Shown in pieces: positions 18,360-26,663 of a DNA stretch of 64,000 bases. Position 1 is the stretch's first letter. Each line of letters starts with the position of its first letter. Under the pieces are notes generated by a model. That model saw only the letters and a program-made list of their open reading frames with translations, searched no databases and was not told the origin of the DNA. The stretch is taken from positions 2,232,001 through 2,296,000 of the forward strand of contig NZ_PHUE01000001.1 of NCBI RefSeq assembly GCF_002813295.1. Direction: 5' to 3'. The position numbers were made by a program, and so were the translations under genes. This DNA comes from Flavobacterium sp. 5 (GTDB taxonomy: Bacteria; Bacteroidota; Bacteroidia; Flavobacteriales; Flavobacteriaceae).

Positions 18360-18889
18360 AAATCATTTTTATAACCGATTTTTGTTCTTGGTTTTTCTTC
18401 ATCTTTTTTATCGGCTAACTCATCTAAATAGGAAAAAACCAGCTCTATATTTTTACCTTGATTCTCTAATTTTTTTTGAATTTGAGCAATATCTAATTTT
18501 ATTTCTGTAGTGTCCAGAAGCATTTGTCTTACTTTTACAAAAATTCGCATAATTTGAATATTAGTCTGGATGGCTTTATCGCTATTCAAAACACTTGATA
18601 ACATTAGAATTCCGTGTTCTGTAAATGCCATTGGAGCATAACGTAAACCTATCTTTTCAGAATTGGAGGTCGCAAATTGCGACCTCCAATTTTCAAACTC
18701 TTCCTTGCTTAGTTCAAACATAAAGTCTTCAGGAAAACGATTCCTGTTTCTTTTAACTTGTTCTTTTAATCTTTTAGTTTCAATTCCATAAAGTTTTGCC
18801 AAATCTCTATCCAGCATCACTTTTTGATTTCGAATATAGTAGATGTTATTTGAAATTGTTTCTTCTGAAAGTATGATTTGTGAGTCCAT
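18356..18889 (-). CDS. ORF6N domain-containing DNA-binding protein
   Basis: This 177-residue protein has an N-terminal ORF6N domain: NIYYIRNQKVMLDRDLAKLYG, then KRLKEQVKRNRNRFP and FMFELSKEE. The middle has LRYAPMAFTEHGILMLSSVL, and a C-terminal coiled coil runs from about 135 to the end. ORF6N occurs in phage antirepressors and in small chromosomal genes that are often mobile. Here it stands alone inside a polysaccharide locus, convergent with a GT2 gene. A perfect 31-bp palindrome (18661-18691) lies within the coding sequence. A regulatory role is likely from the DNA-binding domain, but its targets are unknown. Confidence 0.8.
   Translation of the reverse strand: MDSQIILSEETISNNIYYIRNQKVMLDRDLAKLYGIETKRLKEQVKRNRNRFPEDFMFELSKEEFENWRSQFATSNSEKIGLRYAPMAFTEHGILMLSSVLNSDKAIQTNIQIMRIFVKVRQMLLDTTEIKLDIAQIQKKLENQGKNIELVFSYLDELADKKDEEKPRTKIGYKNDF
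18661..18691. repeat. Perfect 31-bp palindrome inside the ORF6N gene
   Basis: The arms 18661-18675 and 18677-18691 are exact reverse complements of 15 nt around one central base. They contain GGAGGTCGCAA and its complement. The palindrome lies in frame in the coding sequence for NWRSQFATSNS. Confidence 0.9.
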
Positions 18890-18929
18890 CGTTTATAATT
18901 TATAAAACTAATATACGATTTTATTTACA

Positions 18930-20249
18930 TTATAAAAGAGAAGTGAATTGTTTTAGCTTACCACGATTAGTTCTTTCTAAAGTTTCTTTCCGATTAAAAG
19001 AAAAGAATAAATGAGGTTCAAGATACAATGAAATTGCTTTCTCAATTTGTTCAATTTGTTCACCATTTAATTCAAATTCACTTACATAATCAATTTCAAA
19101 AGAATCAATTTTAATTTGTTTAATAATAAACTCTTTTACATTTCCATCGTCTTCAATGATGCTTTTAGTAACATAATAAAAGGTTAATCCAGGAGATTTT
19201 TTACCACTTGGTAAAACTGCCACGTCATTGGTTCTTCCAATTAATTTTTTGAGAATAGGTTTTTTCAAAGTGCTTTTTTCATCGAGAATTCCAATATCGC
19301 CAAGGTCATATCTAATAAAAGGATGTGCTTTATTGTAAAGAGAAGTGATGACAATACGGCCTGAAGTTCCGTTGGAAACAGCCAGATTGTTATCGTCTAA
19401 AATTTCTACAAATAGTGTTTCCGAATTGATTTGCCATTCTCCTTCGGGATTTTGAAAAGCGATTAAATCTAATTCTGAGGCTCCGTATTCATTGACAATA
19501 GGAATGCCAAATTGTTTTTCCAAAAGTTGTTTATCTTCTTCAAAAAGCATTTCGGAGGTAACCATACACACTTTCAATGTTGGACAAATTTCATTTAAAA
19601 TAATATTTTTTTTCTGTAGAAATTTGGCAAATAAAACAATCGATGAGGTATAGCCATTGATATAGTCGAATTTTTTGGTTTTAAAGTCATTTAAAAAACC
19701 TTCCAAAATTTCGTCAGATAAATTGAATATGGAAAACCTGAAGCGATGACTCAAAAAGTCCTTAAACCGTTCTTTTTTGTTTCCGATAAAATCAAGAGGA
19801 ATACCATAAAACCGTGCTTGGTAAGAAGAGTTAAAATCAATTCCGTACCAACCAAAACGATAAATATTAGATGACCAAGTTAGAGCATGGCAAAATTTGT
19901 CTTTTGCAAATATAAAGGGATGTCCGCTTGATCCAGAAGTTTTATTTACATAAACTGATTTTTCATGGTAACCCAAAGAAAGCCTTTCCGATAAAGGTTT
20001 TTGTAAGTTTGTTTTATTTAAAATAGGTAAATCAGCCCAGTTTACAAAAGATTTTGTTTGGGCTAAGTTTTTATAAAAAGAGTTATTATTTAAATGAAAA
20101 TTGACAATTTCTATTTTTTTCTGTTCGATAAAATCACCAAAATTTTCCTCTGGAATAGCAATATTTTTTTGCAATTCAGCTTTGGCTTCCTTCATGGGAA
20201 AACCATTTATTTTGAGCGTCAAGTCGAATATTTTGAACATCAGTGGCAT
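18930..20249 (-). CDS. CapK/PaaK-like adenylate-forming enzyme
   Basis: This 439-residue protein resembles phenylacetate-CoA ligase (PaaK) and the capsule-locus protein CapK. The phosphate-binding motif KTSGSSGHPF lies near residue 105-114. VNEYGASELD corresponds to the adenine-binding motif, and RYDLGDIG precedes the hinge. True PaaK enzymes activate aryl acids, while CapK-type proteins are linked to polysaccharide modification; the context beside a polysaccharide locus favours the latter. It is convergent with nothing and divergent from purD. The start MPLMFKIF is the longest option; the second Met (residue 4) is also plausible. Confidence 0.75.
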   Translation of the reverse strand: MPLMFKIFDLTLKINGFPMKEAKAELQKNIAIPEENFGDFIEQKKIEIVNFHLNNNSFYKNLAQTKSFVNWADLPILNKTNLQKPLSERLSLGYHEKSVYVNKTSGSSGHPFIFAKDKFCHALTWSSNIYRFGWYGIDFNSSYQARFYGIPLDFIGNKKERFKDFLSHRFRFSIFNLSDEILEGFLNDFKTKKFDYINGYTSSIVLFAKFLQKKNIILNEICPTLKVCMVTSEMLFEEDKQLLEKQFGIPIVNEYGASELDLIAFQNPEGEWQINSETLFVEILDDNNLAVSNGTSGRIVITSLYNKAHPFIRYDLGDIGILDEKSTLKKPILKKLIGRTNDVAVLPSGKKSPGLTFYYVTKSIIEDDGNVKEFIIKQIKIDSFEIDYVSEFELNGEQIEQIEKAISLYLEPHLFFSFNRKETLERTNRGKLKQFTSLL

Positions 20250-20259
20250 TAAATTTCAC

Positions 20260-20267
20260 CAAAAATA
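20260..20267 (-). promoter_or_regulatory. Promoter -7 element for the CapK-like gene
   Basis: TATTTTTG on the minus strand, 11 bp before the start at 20249, matches TAnnTTTG. The leader would be very short. Confidence 0.4.
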
Positions 20268-20341
20268 ATATTTAGCTACCACTATTGAGGATTAAACGTT
20301 AAGTTTTTAGAATATAATTATTTTTTACGTTCAAAACGGAT

Positions 20342-20349
20342 TATTTTTG
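20342..20349 (+). promoter_or_regulatory. Promoter -7 element for purD
   Basis: TATTTTTG matches TAnnTTTG and lies 27 bp before the purD ATG. No clear -33 box was seen. Confidence 0.45.
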
Positions 20350-20375
20350 CACCACAACTTTTATAAAACAACACC

Positions 20376-21650
20376 ATGAATATTTTACTATTAGGATCAG
20401 GAGGAAGAGAACATGCTTTTGCATGGAAAATGATTCAAAGTCCGCTTTGTGACACCCTTTTTGTAGCACCAGGAAATGCAGGTACTGCTCAAATTGCAAA
20501 AAATATTGACATCAGCGCTACTGATTTTGATGCGATAAAAGCATTGGTTATCAAAGAAAATATAGAAATGGTTGTGGTTGGACCAGAAGATCCTTTGGTA
20601 AAAGGGATTTATGATTTTTTTCTAAACGACGAAGATTTAAAACAGATTCCTGTAATTGGTCCATCAAAAGTAGGAGCAACTTTAGAAGGAAGTAAAGAGT
20701 TTGCCAAAGAATTTTTGATAAAACACAAAATTCCAACAGCAGCTTATGATAGTTTTACAGCCGAAACTGTTGAGAAAGGGTGTAAGTTTTTAGAAACGTT
20801 GCAACCTCCGTATGTATTGAAAGCAGATGGTTTGGCAGCTGGAAAAGGAGTTTTAATCATTCAGGATTTAGCGGAAGCTCAAGAAGAATTAAGAAACATG
20901 TTGGTTGGTCAAAAATTTGGTGCTGCAAGTTCTAAAGTAGTTATTGAAGAATTTCTTGACGGAATTGAATTAAGTTGTTTTGTTTTGACTGATGGAAAAA
21001 ACTATAAAATTTTACCAACTGCCAAAGATTACAAACGTATTGGTGAAGGTGATACAGGATTGAATACAGGCGGAATGGGAGCAGTTTCTCCAGTTCCTTA
21101 TGTTGATGCTATTTTGATGGAAAAAATAGAAACACGTATTGTTAAACCAACTATTGAAGGTTTTCAAAAAGACGGGATTGCCTATAAAGGTTTCGTGTTT
21201 ATTGGATTAATTAATGTTAACAACGAACCTATTGTTATCGAATACAATGTGAGAATGGGAGATCCAGAAACTGAGGTGGTTGTTCCAAGATTAAAATCAG
21301 ATTTGGTTGAATTGTTTTTGGCTGTAGCCAATGAAAAATTAGACGAATTCAATCTGGAAGTTGATGAAAGAAGTGCAACTACAGTTATGATTGTGTCTGG
21401 GGGATACCCTGAAGATTTTGAAAAAGGAAAAGTAATTACTGGTTTAGACTCAGTTACTGATTCTATCGTTTTTCATGCTGGAACCAAATTAGATAATGGA
21501 AATGTGGTAAGTAATGGAGGAAGAGTAATGGCTATTACTTCTTACGGAGATAACTTTCAGGAAGCTTTAGATAAATCATACCAAAATGTAAACAAACTAC
21601 ATTTTGACAAAATGAATTTCAGAAAAGATATTGGATTTGATTTAATCTAA
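20376..21650 (+). CDS. purD: Phosphoribosylamine--glycine ligase
   Basis: This 424-residue enzyme catalyses the second step of purine synthesis, joining phosphoribosylamine and glycine with ATP. The N-terminal motif MNILLLGSGGREHAFAWKM is diagnostic. Others present are VVVGPEDPLVKGI, GPSKVGATLEGSKEFAK, the ATP-grasp segment VLKADGLAAGKGV, and the metal and substrate loops FVFIGLI and EYNVRMGDPETE. The length is standard. It is a single-gene unit followed by a bidirectional terminator. It is divergent from the CapK-like gene. Confidence 0.97.
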   Translation: MNILLLGSGGREHAFAWKMIQSPLCDTLFVAPGNAGTAQIAKNIDISATDFDAIKALVIKENIEMVVVGPEDPLVKGIYDFFLNDEDLKQIPVIGPSKVGATLEGSKEFAKEFLIKHKIPTAAYDSFTAETVEKGCKFLETLQPPYVLKADGLAAGKGVLIIQDLAEAQEELRNMLVGQKFGAASSKVVIEEFLDGIELSCFVLTDGKNYKILPTAKDYKRIGEGDTGLNTGGMGAVSPVPYVDAILMEKIETRIVKPTIEGFQKDGIAYKGFVFIGLINVNNEPIVIEYNVRMGDPETEVVVPRLKSDLVELFLAVANEKLDEFNLEVDERSATTVMIVSGGYPEDFEKGKVITGLDSVTDSIVFHAGTKLDNGNVVSNGGRVMAITSYGDNFQEALDKSYQNVNKLHFDKMNFRKDIGFDLI

Positions 21651-21655
21651 AAATA

Positions 21656-21695
21656 AAAAACACGAATGAGATTTAAAATTTTCATTCGTGTTTTT
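21656..21695. terminator. Bidirectional terminator after purD
   Basis: CACGAATGA and TCATTCGTG pair around a 12-nt AT loop, with A and T runs on both sides. It lies between convergent purD and the small membrane protein gene. Confidence 0.8.
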
Positions 21696-21717
21696 GGTTT
21701 TTATTTGGATTTGATTT

Positions 21718-21951
21718 TTACTTCAAGAAAGAATGTGCTGTAGTATCTTGAAATTCTTCACCATTTTCTTTATGTAATTTTAATTGTTTAATCCAATAAA
21801 CAATAGCAACTGAACAAATAATCATAAAGATCCAGTTGATAGTATTGGCACCAAACCAAGTTTTAAGTTCTAATGAACGTAAAAAGTCTAAGGGAGCGAA
21901 TAAAATATTTACGAATAAGTATTGTATTCCTTCAAAAAATGATGTCATCAT
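21718..21951 (-). CDS. Small membrane protein (DUF6341-like)
   Basis: This 77-residue protein has a hydrophobic N-terminal segment (FFEGIQYLFVNILFAPLDF) and a clear transmembrane helix (WIFMIICSVAIVYWI), then a charged tail. I associate it with DUF6341, a small flavobacterial family usually found next to the DUF6427 and upp genes, which matches the neighbourhood here. The function is unknown. Either of the first two Met codons may be the start. It is convergent with purD and divergent from the DUF6427 gene. Confidence 0.7.
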   Translation of the reverse strand: MMTSFFEGIQYLFVNILFAPLDFLRSLELKTWFGANTINWIFMIICSVAIVYWIKQLKLHKENGEEFQDTTAHSFLK

Positions 21952-22095
21952 AACGTATCTTTTTATTTTTATTATTTTATTTTTTGGAATTTAGAATATT
22001 AAAAAATAAATATTCGTTAGAATCTTTTTTAATCTTGCCTCATTCCTTTTTAAACAAGTATTATATTTACAGTCACAAAAGTATAAAATATCCTT

Positions 22096-23025
22096 ATGAT
22101 AACAAGTGTTTTTAAAAAATCTACACCATTTAATTTTTCTTTGGTTGTTATTTTAATGCTGGTTTTCTTTTTTCTATATCAAATTCAAGAAGTTACTTGG
22201 ACTAATTCTGTTATTCTGATTCTTCAAAAAATCGGTTTATTTCTGGTTTTATTCGCCACGGTTTTTCTTAATAGTTTTATCTCTAAGAAGAACGGACTGA
22301 GTAGAGACAGTACTTATACTGCTTTTTTTACTTTTTTATTCTTGATTTTTTTCCCAGGGTTGTTAAATAATCCCAATTTAATTCTGGCTAATTTTTTTGT
22401 CCTATTAGCCATTAGAAGGCTGGTTTCCTTGCAAACCCTTAAAGAATCAAAAGAGAAACTTTTTGATGCCTCATTGTGGATTTTTATGGCTTCATTATTT
22501 CACTTTTGGAGTGTTTTATATCTTCTTTTGGTTTTTATATCTATTATTTTTCACGTTTCAAGAGATTATAGAAATTGGGTTATACCATTTATCGCTCTTT
22601 TAGCAGTAACAATATTGTTTATTGCTTGTTCATTAATTTTTAATATTAATAGTATTGCTTTTTTACTGGAAAACAGTAAAATTGATTTTAGTATCGATTA
22701 TTTTACCAATAATTATCAAAATGCTGCTTTTTCGATATACATAACAGTAGCATTATTTTTTATATTTTCAATGTTAACTACTTTATCTAACAGGCCTTTA
22801 GTATTACTTTCTTCCTATAAAAAAGTTATAGCATCGTTTTTTATTGGAATTTTAGTTTACGTTTTATCTGCGAATAAAAGTAATGAAGTATTAGTATTTA
22901 CGTTTGCTCCTTTGGCCATAATGGCGACATCTCATATCGAAATATCTCAGCCCAAATTGAAAGAAGAAATTGTGATTTTTGTGCTTTTGGCGTGTAGTTT
23001 ATTTGCCTTTTTCTCTCAGCTATAA
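22096..23025 (+). CDS. Polytopic membrane protein (DUF6427-like)
   Basis: This 309-residue protein has about nine to ten hydrophobic helices and very little soluble sequence. It begins MITSVFKKSTPFNFSLVVIL. I associate it with DUF6427, a Bacteroidota membrane family of unknown function. The neighbouring small membrane protein, upp and the DUF4254 gene form a gene order I recall from other Flavobacteriaceae. It ends 6 bp into the convergent upp gene. No catalytic motif is visible. Confidence 0.7.
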   Translation: MITSVFKKSTPFNFSLVVILMLVFFFLYQIQEVTWTNSVILILQKIGLFLVLFATVFLNSFISKKNGLSRDSTYTAFFTFLFLIFFPGLLNNPNLILANFFVLLAIRRLVSLQTLKESKEKLFDASLWIFMASLFHFWSVLYLLLVFISIIFHVSRDYRNWVIPFIALLAVTILFIACSLIFNINSIAFLLENSKIDFSIDYFTNNYQNAAFSIYITVALFFIFSMLTTLSNRPLVLLSSYKKVIASFFIGILVYVLSANKSNEVLVFTFAPLAIMATSHIEISQPKLKEEIVIFVLLACSLFAFFSQL

Positions 23026-23673
23026 TTTAGTGCCATAAGAGAGATCACCAGCATCTCCTAAACCAGGTACAATGTAACTTTTATCATTAAGTTTTTCGTC
23101 TAGTGAGGCAATCCATAGATGACAGTTATCAGGTAAATTTTGTTCTAAATAAGCAATGCCTTCTGGAGCGGCAATAATTACAGCAATATGAATTTCTTTT
23201 GGTGAACCTCTTTCTATCAGTTTATTAAAAACAGCTACAATTGACTGTCCAGTGGCTAACATTGGGTCGACTAACAGGATATTTTTGTTATTAATGTCTG
23301 CAATAGCCTCATATTCAACAAGAATATCAAAGTAATCATCATTATTGGGATGATGTCTATAAGCCGAAATAAAACCATTTTCAGCATTATCAAAATAATT
23401 TAAAAAGCCTTGATGCAAGTTCAGTCCAGCTCTTAAAATGGAACATAAAACTAATTGATCTGCAATTTCAGTTGTTACTTTAACACCAAGTGGAGTTTGA
23501 ACTTCTACCGTTTTGTAGTGCAAAGTTTGACTCAATTCATAGGCCATAATTTCACCAATACGCTCAATATTTCTACGAAAACGCATACTGTCTTTTTGAA
23601 TGGTTACATTTCTGATTTGGCTTAAAAAGTGATTTAAAACACTATTTTTTTCTGATAAACAATGAATTTTCAT
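23020..23673 (-). CDS. upp: Uracil phosphoribosyltransferase
   Basis: This 217-residue enzyme converts uracil and PRPP to UMP in pyrimidine salvage. The PRPP-binding motif LLVDPMLATGQSI lies near residue 131-143, and the uracil-binding C-terminal motif SYIVPGLGDAGD is present. The N-terminal half contains SILRAGLNLHQGF. The length is typical of UPRT proteins. It ends 6 bp inside the convergent membrane protein gene and is divergent from the DUF4254 gene. Confidence 0.93.
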   Translation of the reverse strand: MKIHCLSEKNSVLNHFLSQIRNVTIQKDSMRFRRNIERIGEIMAYELSQTLHYKTVEVQTPLGVKVTTEIADQLVLCSILRAGLNLHQGFLNYFDNAENGFISAYRHHPNNDDYFDILVEYEAIADINNKNILLVDPMLATGQSIVAVFNKLIERGSPKEIHIAVIIAAPEGIAYLEQNLPDNCHLWIASLDEKLNDKSYIVPGLGDAGDLSYGTKL

Positions 23674-23733
23674 AGATATGTTATTAAGAACTTAATTTGT
23701 GGAGTTTTTTTTACACTATAAAAGTATAAAAAG

Positions 23734-23741
23734 TATCTTTG
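23734..23741 (+). promoter_or_regulatory. Promoter -7 element for the DUF4254 gene
   Basis: TATCTTTG matches TAnnTTTG and lies 22 bp before the start at 23764, preceded by a T-rich tract in the -33 region. Confidence 0.5.
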
Positions 23742-23763
23742 TATTTCTAAAATCATAAAAGAT

Positions 23764-24369
23764 ATGTTTTCAAAATTAGCTTATTCAGTATTTGAACAAA
23801 GTATAAAAGATTATCATCAATTTGATAATGTCGATCAACCTATAAATAATCCTTTTCCAAAAGATAAATTTGAACATTTGTTATATTTAAAAAACTGGAT
23901 TGATACCGTACAATGGCATTTTGAAGATATCATTCGTGACCCAAACATTGATCCAGTTGCGGCATTGACTTTAAAAAGAAGAATTGATGCTTCAAATCAG
24001 GAGCGTACAGATATGGTAGAATATATTGATAGTTATTTTCTTCAAAAATATAGTCATGTTGTCGTTAAAGACAACGCTAAAATCAACTCTGAAAGCCCTG
24101 CTTGGGCATTTGATAGATTATCTATTTTGGCTCTTAAAATTTATCATATGAACGAAGAAGCTACTCGTACCGAAGCTTCTCAAACGCATAGAGATAATTG
24201 TCAGGCAAAATTAAACATCCTTTTAGAACAAAGATCGGATTTGTCTACAGCAATTGATGATTTGCTAACAGACATCGAAAACGGAGATAAATTCATGAAA
24301 GTGTACAAACAAATGAAAATGTACAATGACGATGATTTGAATCCAGTTTTGTATCAAAATAAGAAATAG
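23764..24369 (+). CDS. DUF4254 domain-containing protein
   Basis: This 201-residue soluble, largely alpha-helical protein belongs to DUF4254, a Bacteroidota family of unknown function. Visible conserved-looking stretches are HLLYLKNWIDTVQWHFED, DPVAALTLKRRIDASNQ and DRLSILALKIYHM. It has no signal peptide or catalytic motif. The GT9 gene starts 4 bp downstream, so the two are probably cotranscribed, which hints at a role near envelope glycan synthesis. Confidence 0.85.
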   Translation: MFSKLAYSVFEQSIKDYHQFDNVDQPINNPFPKDKFEHLLYLKNWIDTVQWHFEDIIRDPNIDPVAALTLKRRIDASNQERTDMVEYIDSYFLQKYSHVVVKDNAKINSESPAWAFDRLSILALKIYHMNEEATRTEASQTHRDNCQAKLNILLEQRSDLSTAIDDLLTDIENGDKFMKVYKQMKMYNDDDLNPVLYQNKK

Positions 24370-24373
24370 TTTT

Positions 24374-25426
24374 TTGGCAACAAATTTGTCTTCAAAAATT
24401 AAACATATAGCCGTCATGAGACTTTCCGCAATGGGAGATGTCGCCATGACGGTTCCTGTTTTAAGAGCTTTGGTTTATCAAAATCCAGAAGTCAAAATTA
24501 CGGTAGTTTCGAGACCTTTTTTCAAACCTTTTTTTGAAGGAATTCCGAATCTTTCTTTTTTTACTTTTGATGAAAAAGAAAGACACAAAGGTTTTAAAGG
24601 ATTATTGCGTTTGTATCAAGATTTGAAAGTATTAAAAATTGATGCTTTTGCTGATTTACATAATGTGTTACGATCTAAAGTAGTTCGTACACTTTTTGCC
24701 TTGAGTGGAAAAAAAACAGCCTCTGTAGATAAAGGAAGAGCTGATAAAAAAGCGCTGACAAATCCCGAAAACAAAATCTTCAAACCATTAACAACCATGT
24801 TCGAAAGACACGTAAAAGTCTTTGCACAACTTGGTTTTTCGGTTGATATATCTAATCCAATATTTCCAGAAAAAGCAACATTAGAAAAAGCAACCACTGA
24901 TTTAATAGGAGGAAATAATCATAAACTAATTGGAATTGCACCTTTTGCACAATACGATTCTAAGGTTTATCCTTTGGATTTAATGCAGGAAGTAATCAAT
25001 CAATTGGCAGAAAATAAAACTCAAAAAATCTTGCTTTTTGGTGGCGGGAAAAAAGAAATTGAACTTTTAGATTCACTTGCAAAAGACAAAGAAAATGTGA
25101 TTGTTGTTGCTGGAAAGATTAAATTTCAACAGGAATTACAACTCATTAGTAATCTTGATGTAATGCTTTCTATGGATTCAGGAAATGCTCACATTGCGAC
25201 CATGTTAGGCGTAAAAGTCATTACACTTTGGGGAGCAACACATCCTTACGCAGGATTTTCACCATTTAATCAACCGTTAGAAAATGCATTGGTTTCGGAT
25301 AGGAAGCAATATCCAAAATTACCAACATCTGTTTATGGTAATAAAAAAGTAGAAGGGTATGAAGATGCCATGCGAACTATTTTACCTATAGAGGTTATTG
25401 ATAAAATTACTAGTTCTCTTAAATAA
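24374..25426 (+). CDS. Glycosyltransferase family 9 (heptosyltransferase-like)
   Basis: This 350-residue GT-B enzyme is related to LPS heptosyltransferases. The N-terminal motif HIAVMRLSAMGDVAMTVPV is the family hallmark, and VMLSMDSGNAHIATMLGV with LWGATHP marks the donor-binding domain. The frame starts at TTG (24374). An ATG at 24416 lies inside the first beta strand and would remove it, so the earlier start is preferred. It follows the DUF4254 gene by 4 bp and is closed by a terminator. It probably acts on lipooligosaccharide core or a related glycolipid. Confidence 0.85.
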   Translation: MATNLSSKIKHIAVMRLSAMGDVAMTVPVLRALVYQNPEVKITVVSRPFFKPFFEGIPNLSFFTFDEKERHKGFKGLLRLYQDLKVLKIDAFADLHNVLRSKVVRTLFALSGKKTASVDKGRADKKALTNPENKIFKPLTTMFERHVKVFAQLGFSVDISNPIFPEKATLEKATTDLIGGNNHKLIGIAPFAQYDSKVYPLDLMQEVINQLAENKTQKILLFGGGKKEIELLDSLAKDKENVIVVAGKIKFQQELQLISNLDVMLSMDSGNAHIATMLGVKVITLWGATHPYAGFSPFNQPLENALVSDRKQYPKLPTSVYGNKKVEGYEDAMRTILPIEVIDKITSSLK

Positions 25427-25454
25427 AAAAACTTCTCTTTTCAGAGAAGTTTTT
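25426..25454. terminator. Bidirectional terminator after the GT9 gene
   Basis: ACTTCTCT and AGAGAAGT pair around a 4-nt loop, flanked by A and T runs. It lies between the convergent GT9 and reductase genes. Confidence 0.8.
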
Positions 25455-25475
25455 CATATATCATTTGCTTATTTT

Positions 25476-26528
25476 CTAAACATCATCATAATCTACACGA
25501 ATCGTTGCAGATGTCGGATGCGCTTGGCAACTAAGTATTAAGCCTTCGGCAATTTCACTATCGGTTAGGATTGAGTTTTTCTTCATTTCAGCACTTCCTT
25601 CAGTTACTCTACAAAGACAACTACTACAAATTCCGCCTTGGCAAGAATAGGGAGCATCAATGCCTTGTTTAAGAGCAGCGTCCAAAATGGTTTGCTTTTG
25701 AGACATTTCAAAAGTAGTTTCCTCATCATCCACCATTATAGTGATTTTAGAATGACCGCTTAAAGATTCTTTGATGACATTTTCTTGAGAAGAAGAAGTA
25801 AAAAGCTCAAATTTTATAGCTGATTCTTTTACGTTTTTTTCTTTCAAAACACCAGAAACGGTATTGATCATGTCTTCTGGACCACACAAATAGAATTTAT
25901 CAAAATCCATTGTGGCATGCTTTGTATTCAATGTGTAATTTACTGCAGCTTTATCAATTCGTCCAAATAATGCATTTTCAACATTAACTCTACTAAAAAC
26001 ATAATCTACAAATAGACGTCCTACATACTGAAGTTGTAAATCGTGTAATTCTTGATGAAAAATAGTTTCTTCAGGTGATTTATTTCCATAAACAAGGGTA
26101 AACGAACTTTTAGGTTCGCTTTTCAAAACCGATTTGATAATAGATAAAATTGGAGTAATTCCACTTCCAGCGGCAAAAGCGATATAGCTTTTTTGACGGT
26201 CACTTTCGGGTTCAAAAATAAATTTCCCTTCTGGCTTTCCTACTTCAAGAACATCACCAGCTTTTAATTTACTATTAGCAAATTGAGAAAAAGCGCCATC
26301 TTTTACGGCTTTTACAGCAATTCGTAATTCTCCATTTCCAGGAGCCGAACATATAGAATAAGCGCGACGGATCTCAGTATTGTCTAACGTCAATCGTAAA
26401 TTAATGTACTGACCCGCTATAAAAGTATAATTAGGTTTTAATTCTTCGGGAACATTAAAAAGTATGGAAACCGCATCTTTGGTTTCGCGTTTTACTTCTT
26501 TTACTATTAATTTAAGAAAATTTGGCAT
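25476..26528 (-). CDS. PaaE-like ferredoxin reductase with C-terminal 2Fe-2S domain
   Basis: This 350-residue flavoprotein transfers electrons from NAD(P)H through FAD to a 2Fe-2S cluster. The FAD-binding motif RAYSICS is in the first third and the NAD-binding GSGITPILSI follows. YLCGPEDMI is near the middle. The plant-type ferredoxin domain at the end has Cys296, Cys301, Cys304 and Cys334 (CX4CX2CX29C). This order matches PaaE of the phenylacetate oxygenase and related reductases. No paaABCD genes are nearby, so the partner oxygenase or acceptor is unknown. A promoter element lies 17 bp upstream. Confidence 0.87.
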   Translation of the reverse strand: MPNFLKLIVKEVKRETKDAVSILFNVPEELKPNYTFIAGQYINLRLTLDNTEIRRAYSICSAPGNGELRIAVKAVKDGAFSQFANSKLKAGDVLEVGKPEGKFIFEPESDRQKSYIAFAAGSGITPILSIIKSVLKSEPKSSFTLVYGNKSPEETIFHQELHDLQLQYVGRLFVDYVFSRVNVENALFGRIDKAAVNYTLNTKHATMDFDKFYLCGPEDMINTVSGVLKEKNVKESAIKFELFTSSSQENVIKESLSGHSKITIMVDDEETTFEMSQKQTILDAALKQGIDAPYSCQGGICSSCLCRVTEGSAEMKKNSILTDSEIAEGLILSCQAHPTSATIRVDYDDV

Positions 26529-26544
26529 GAGACTATGTTTTCTG

Positions 26545-26552
26545 CAAAAGTA
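26545..26552 (-). promoter_or_regulatory. Promoter -7 element for the reductase gene
   Basis: TACTTTTG on the minus strand matches TAnnTTTG, 17 bp before the start at 26528. Confidence 0.5.
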
Positions 26553-26663
26553 ATAAAACTATTTAGCATTGAAAAAAAATGACATAATTCAAATTATTTT
26601 ATCTTCTTTTTTGTAACATTTTCCTACTCTAAAAGACTCATTTACAAAACCAAATAAAAAACC

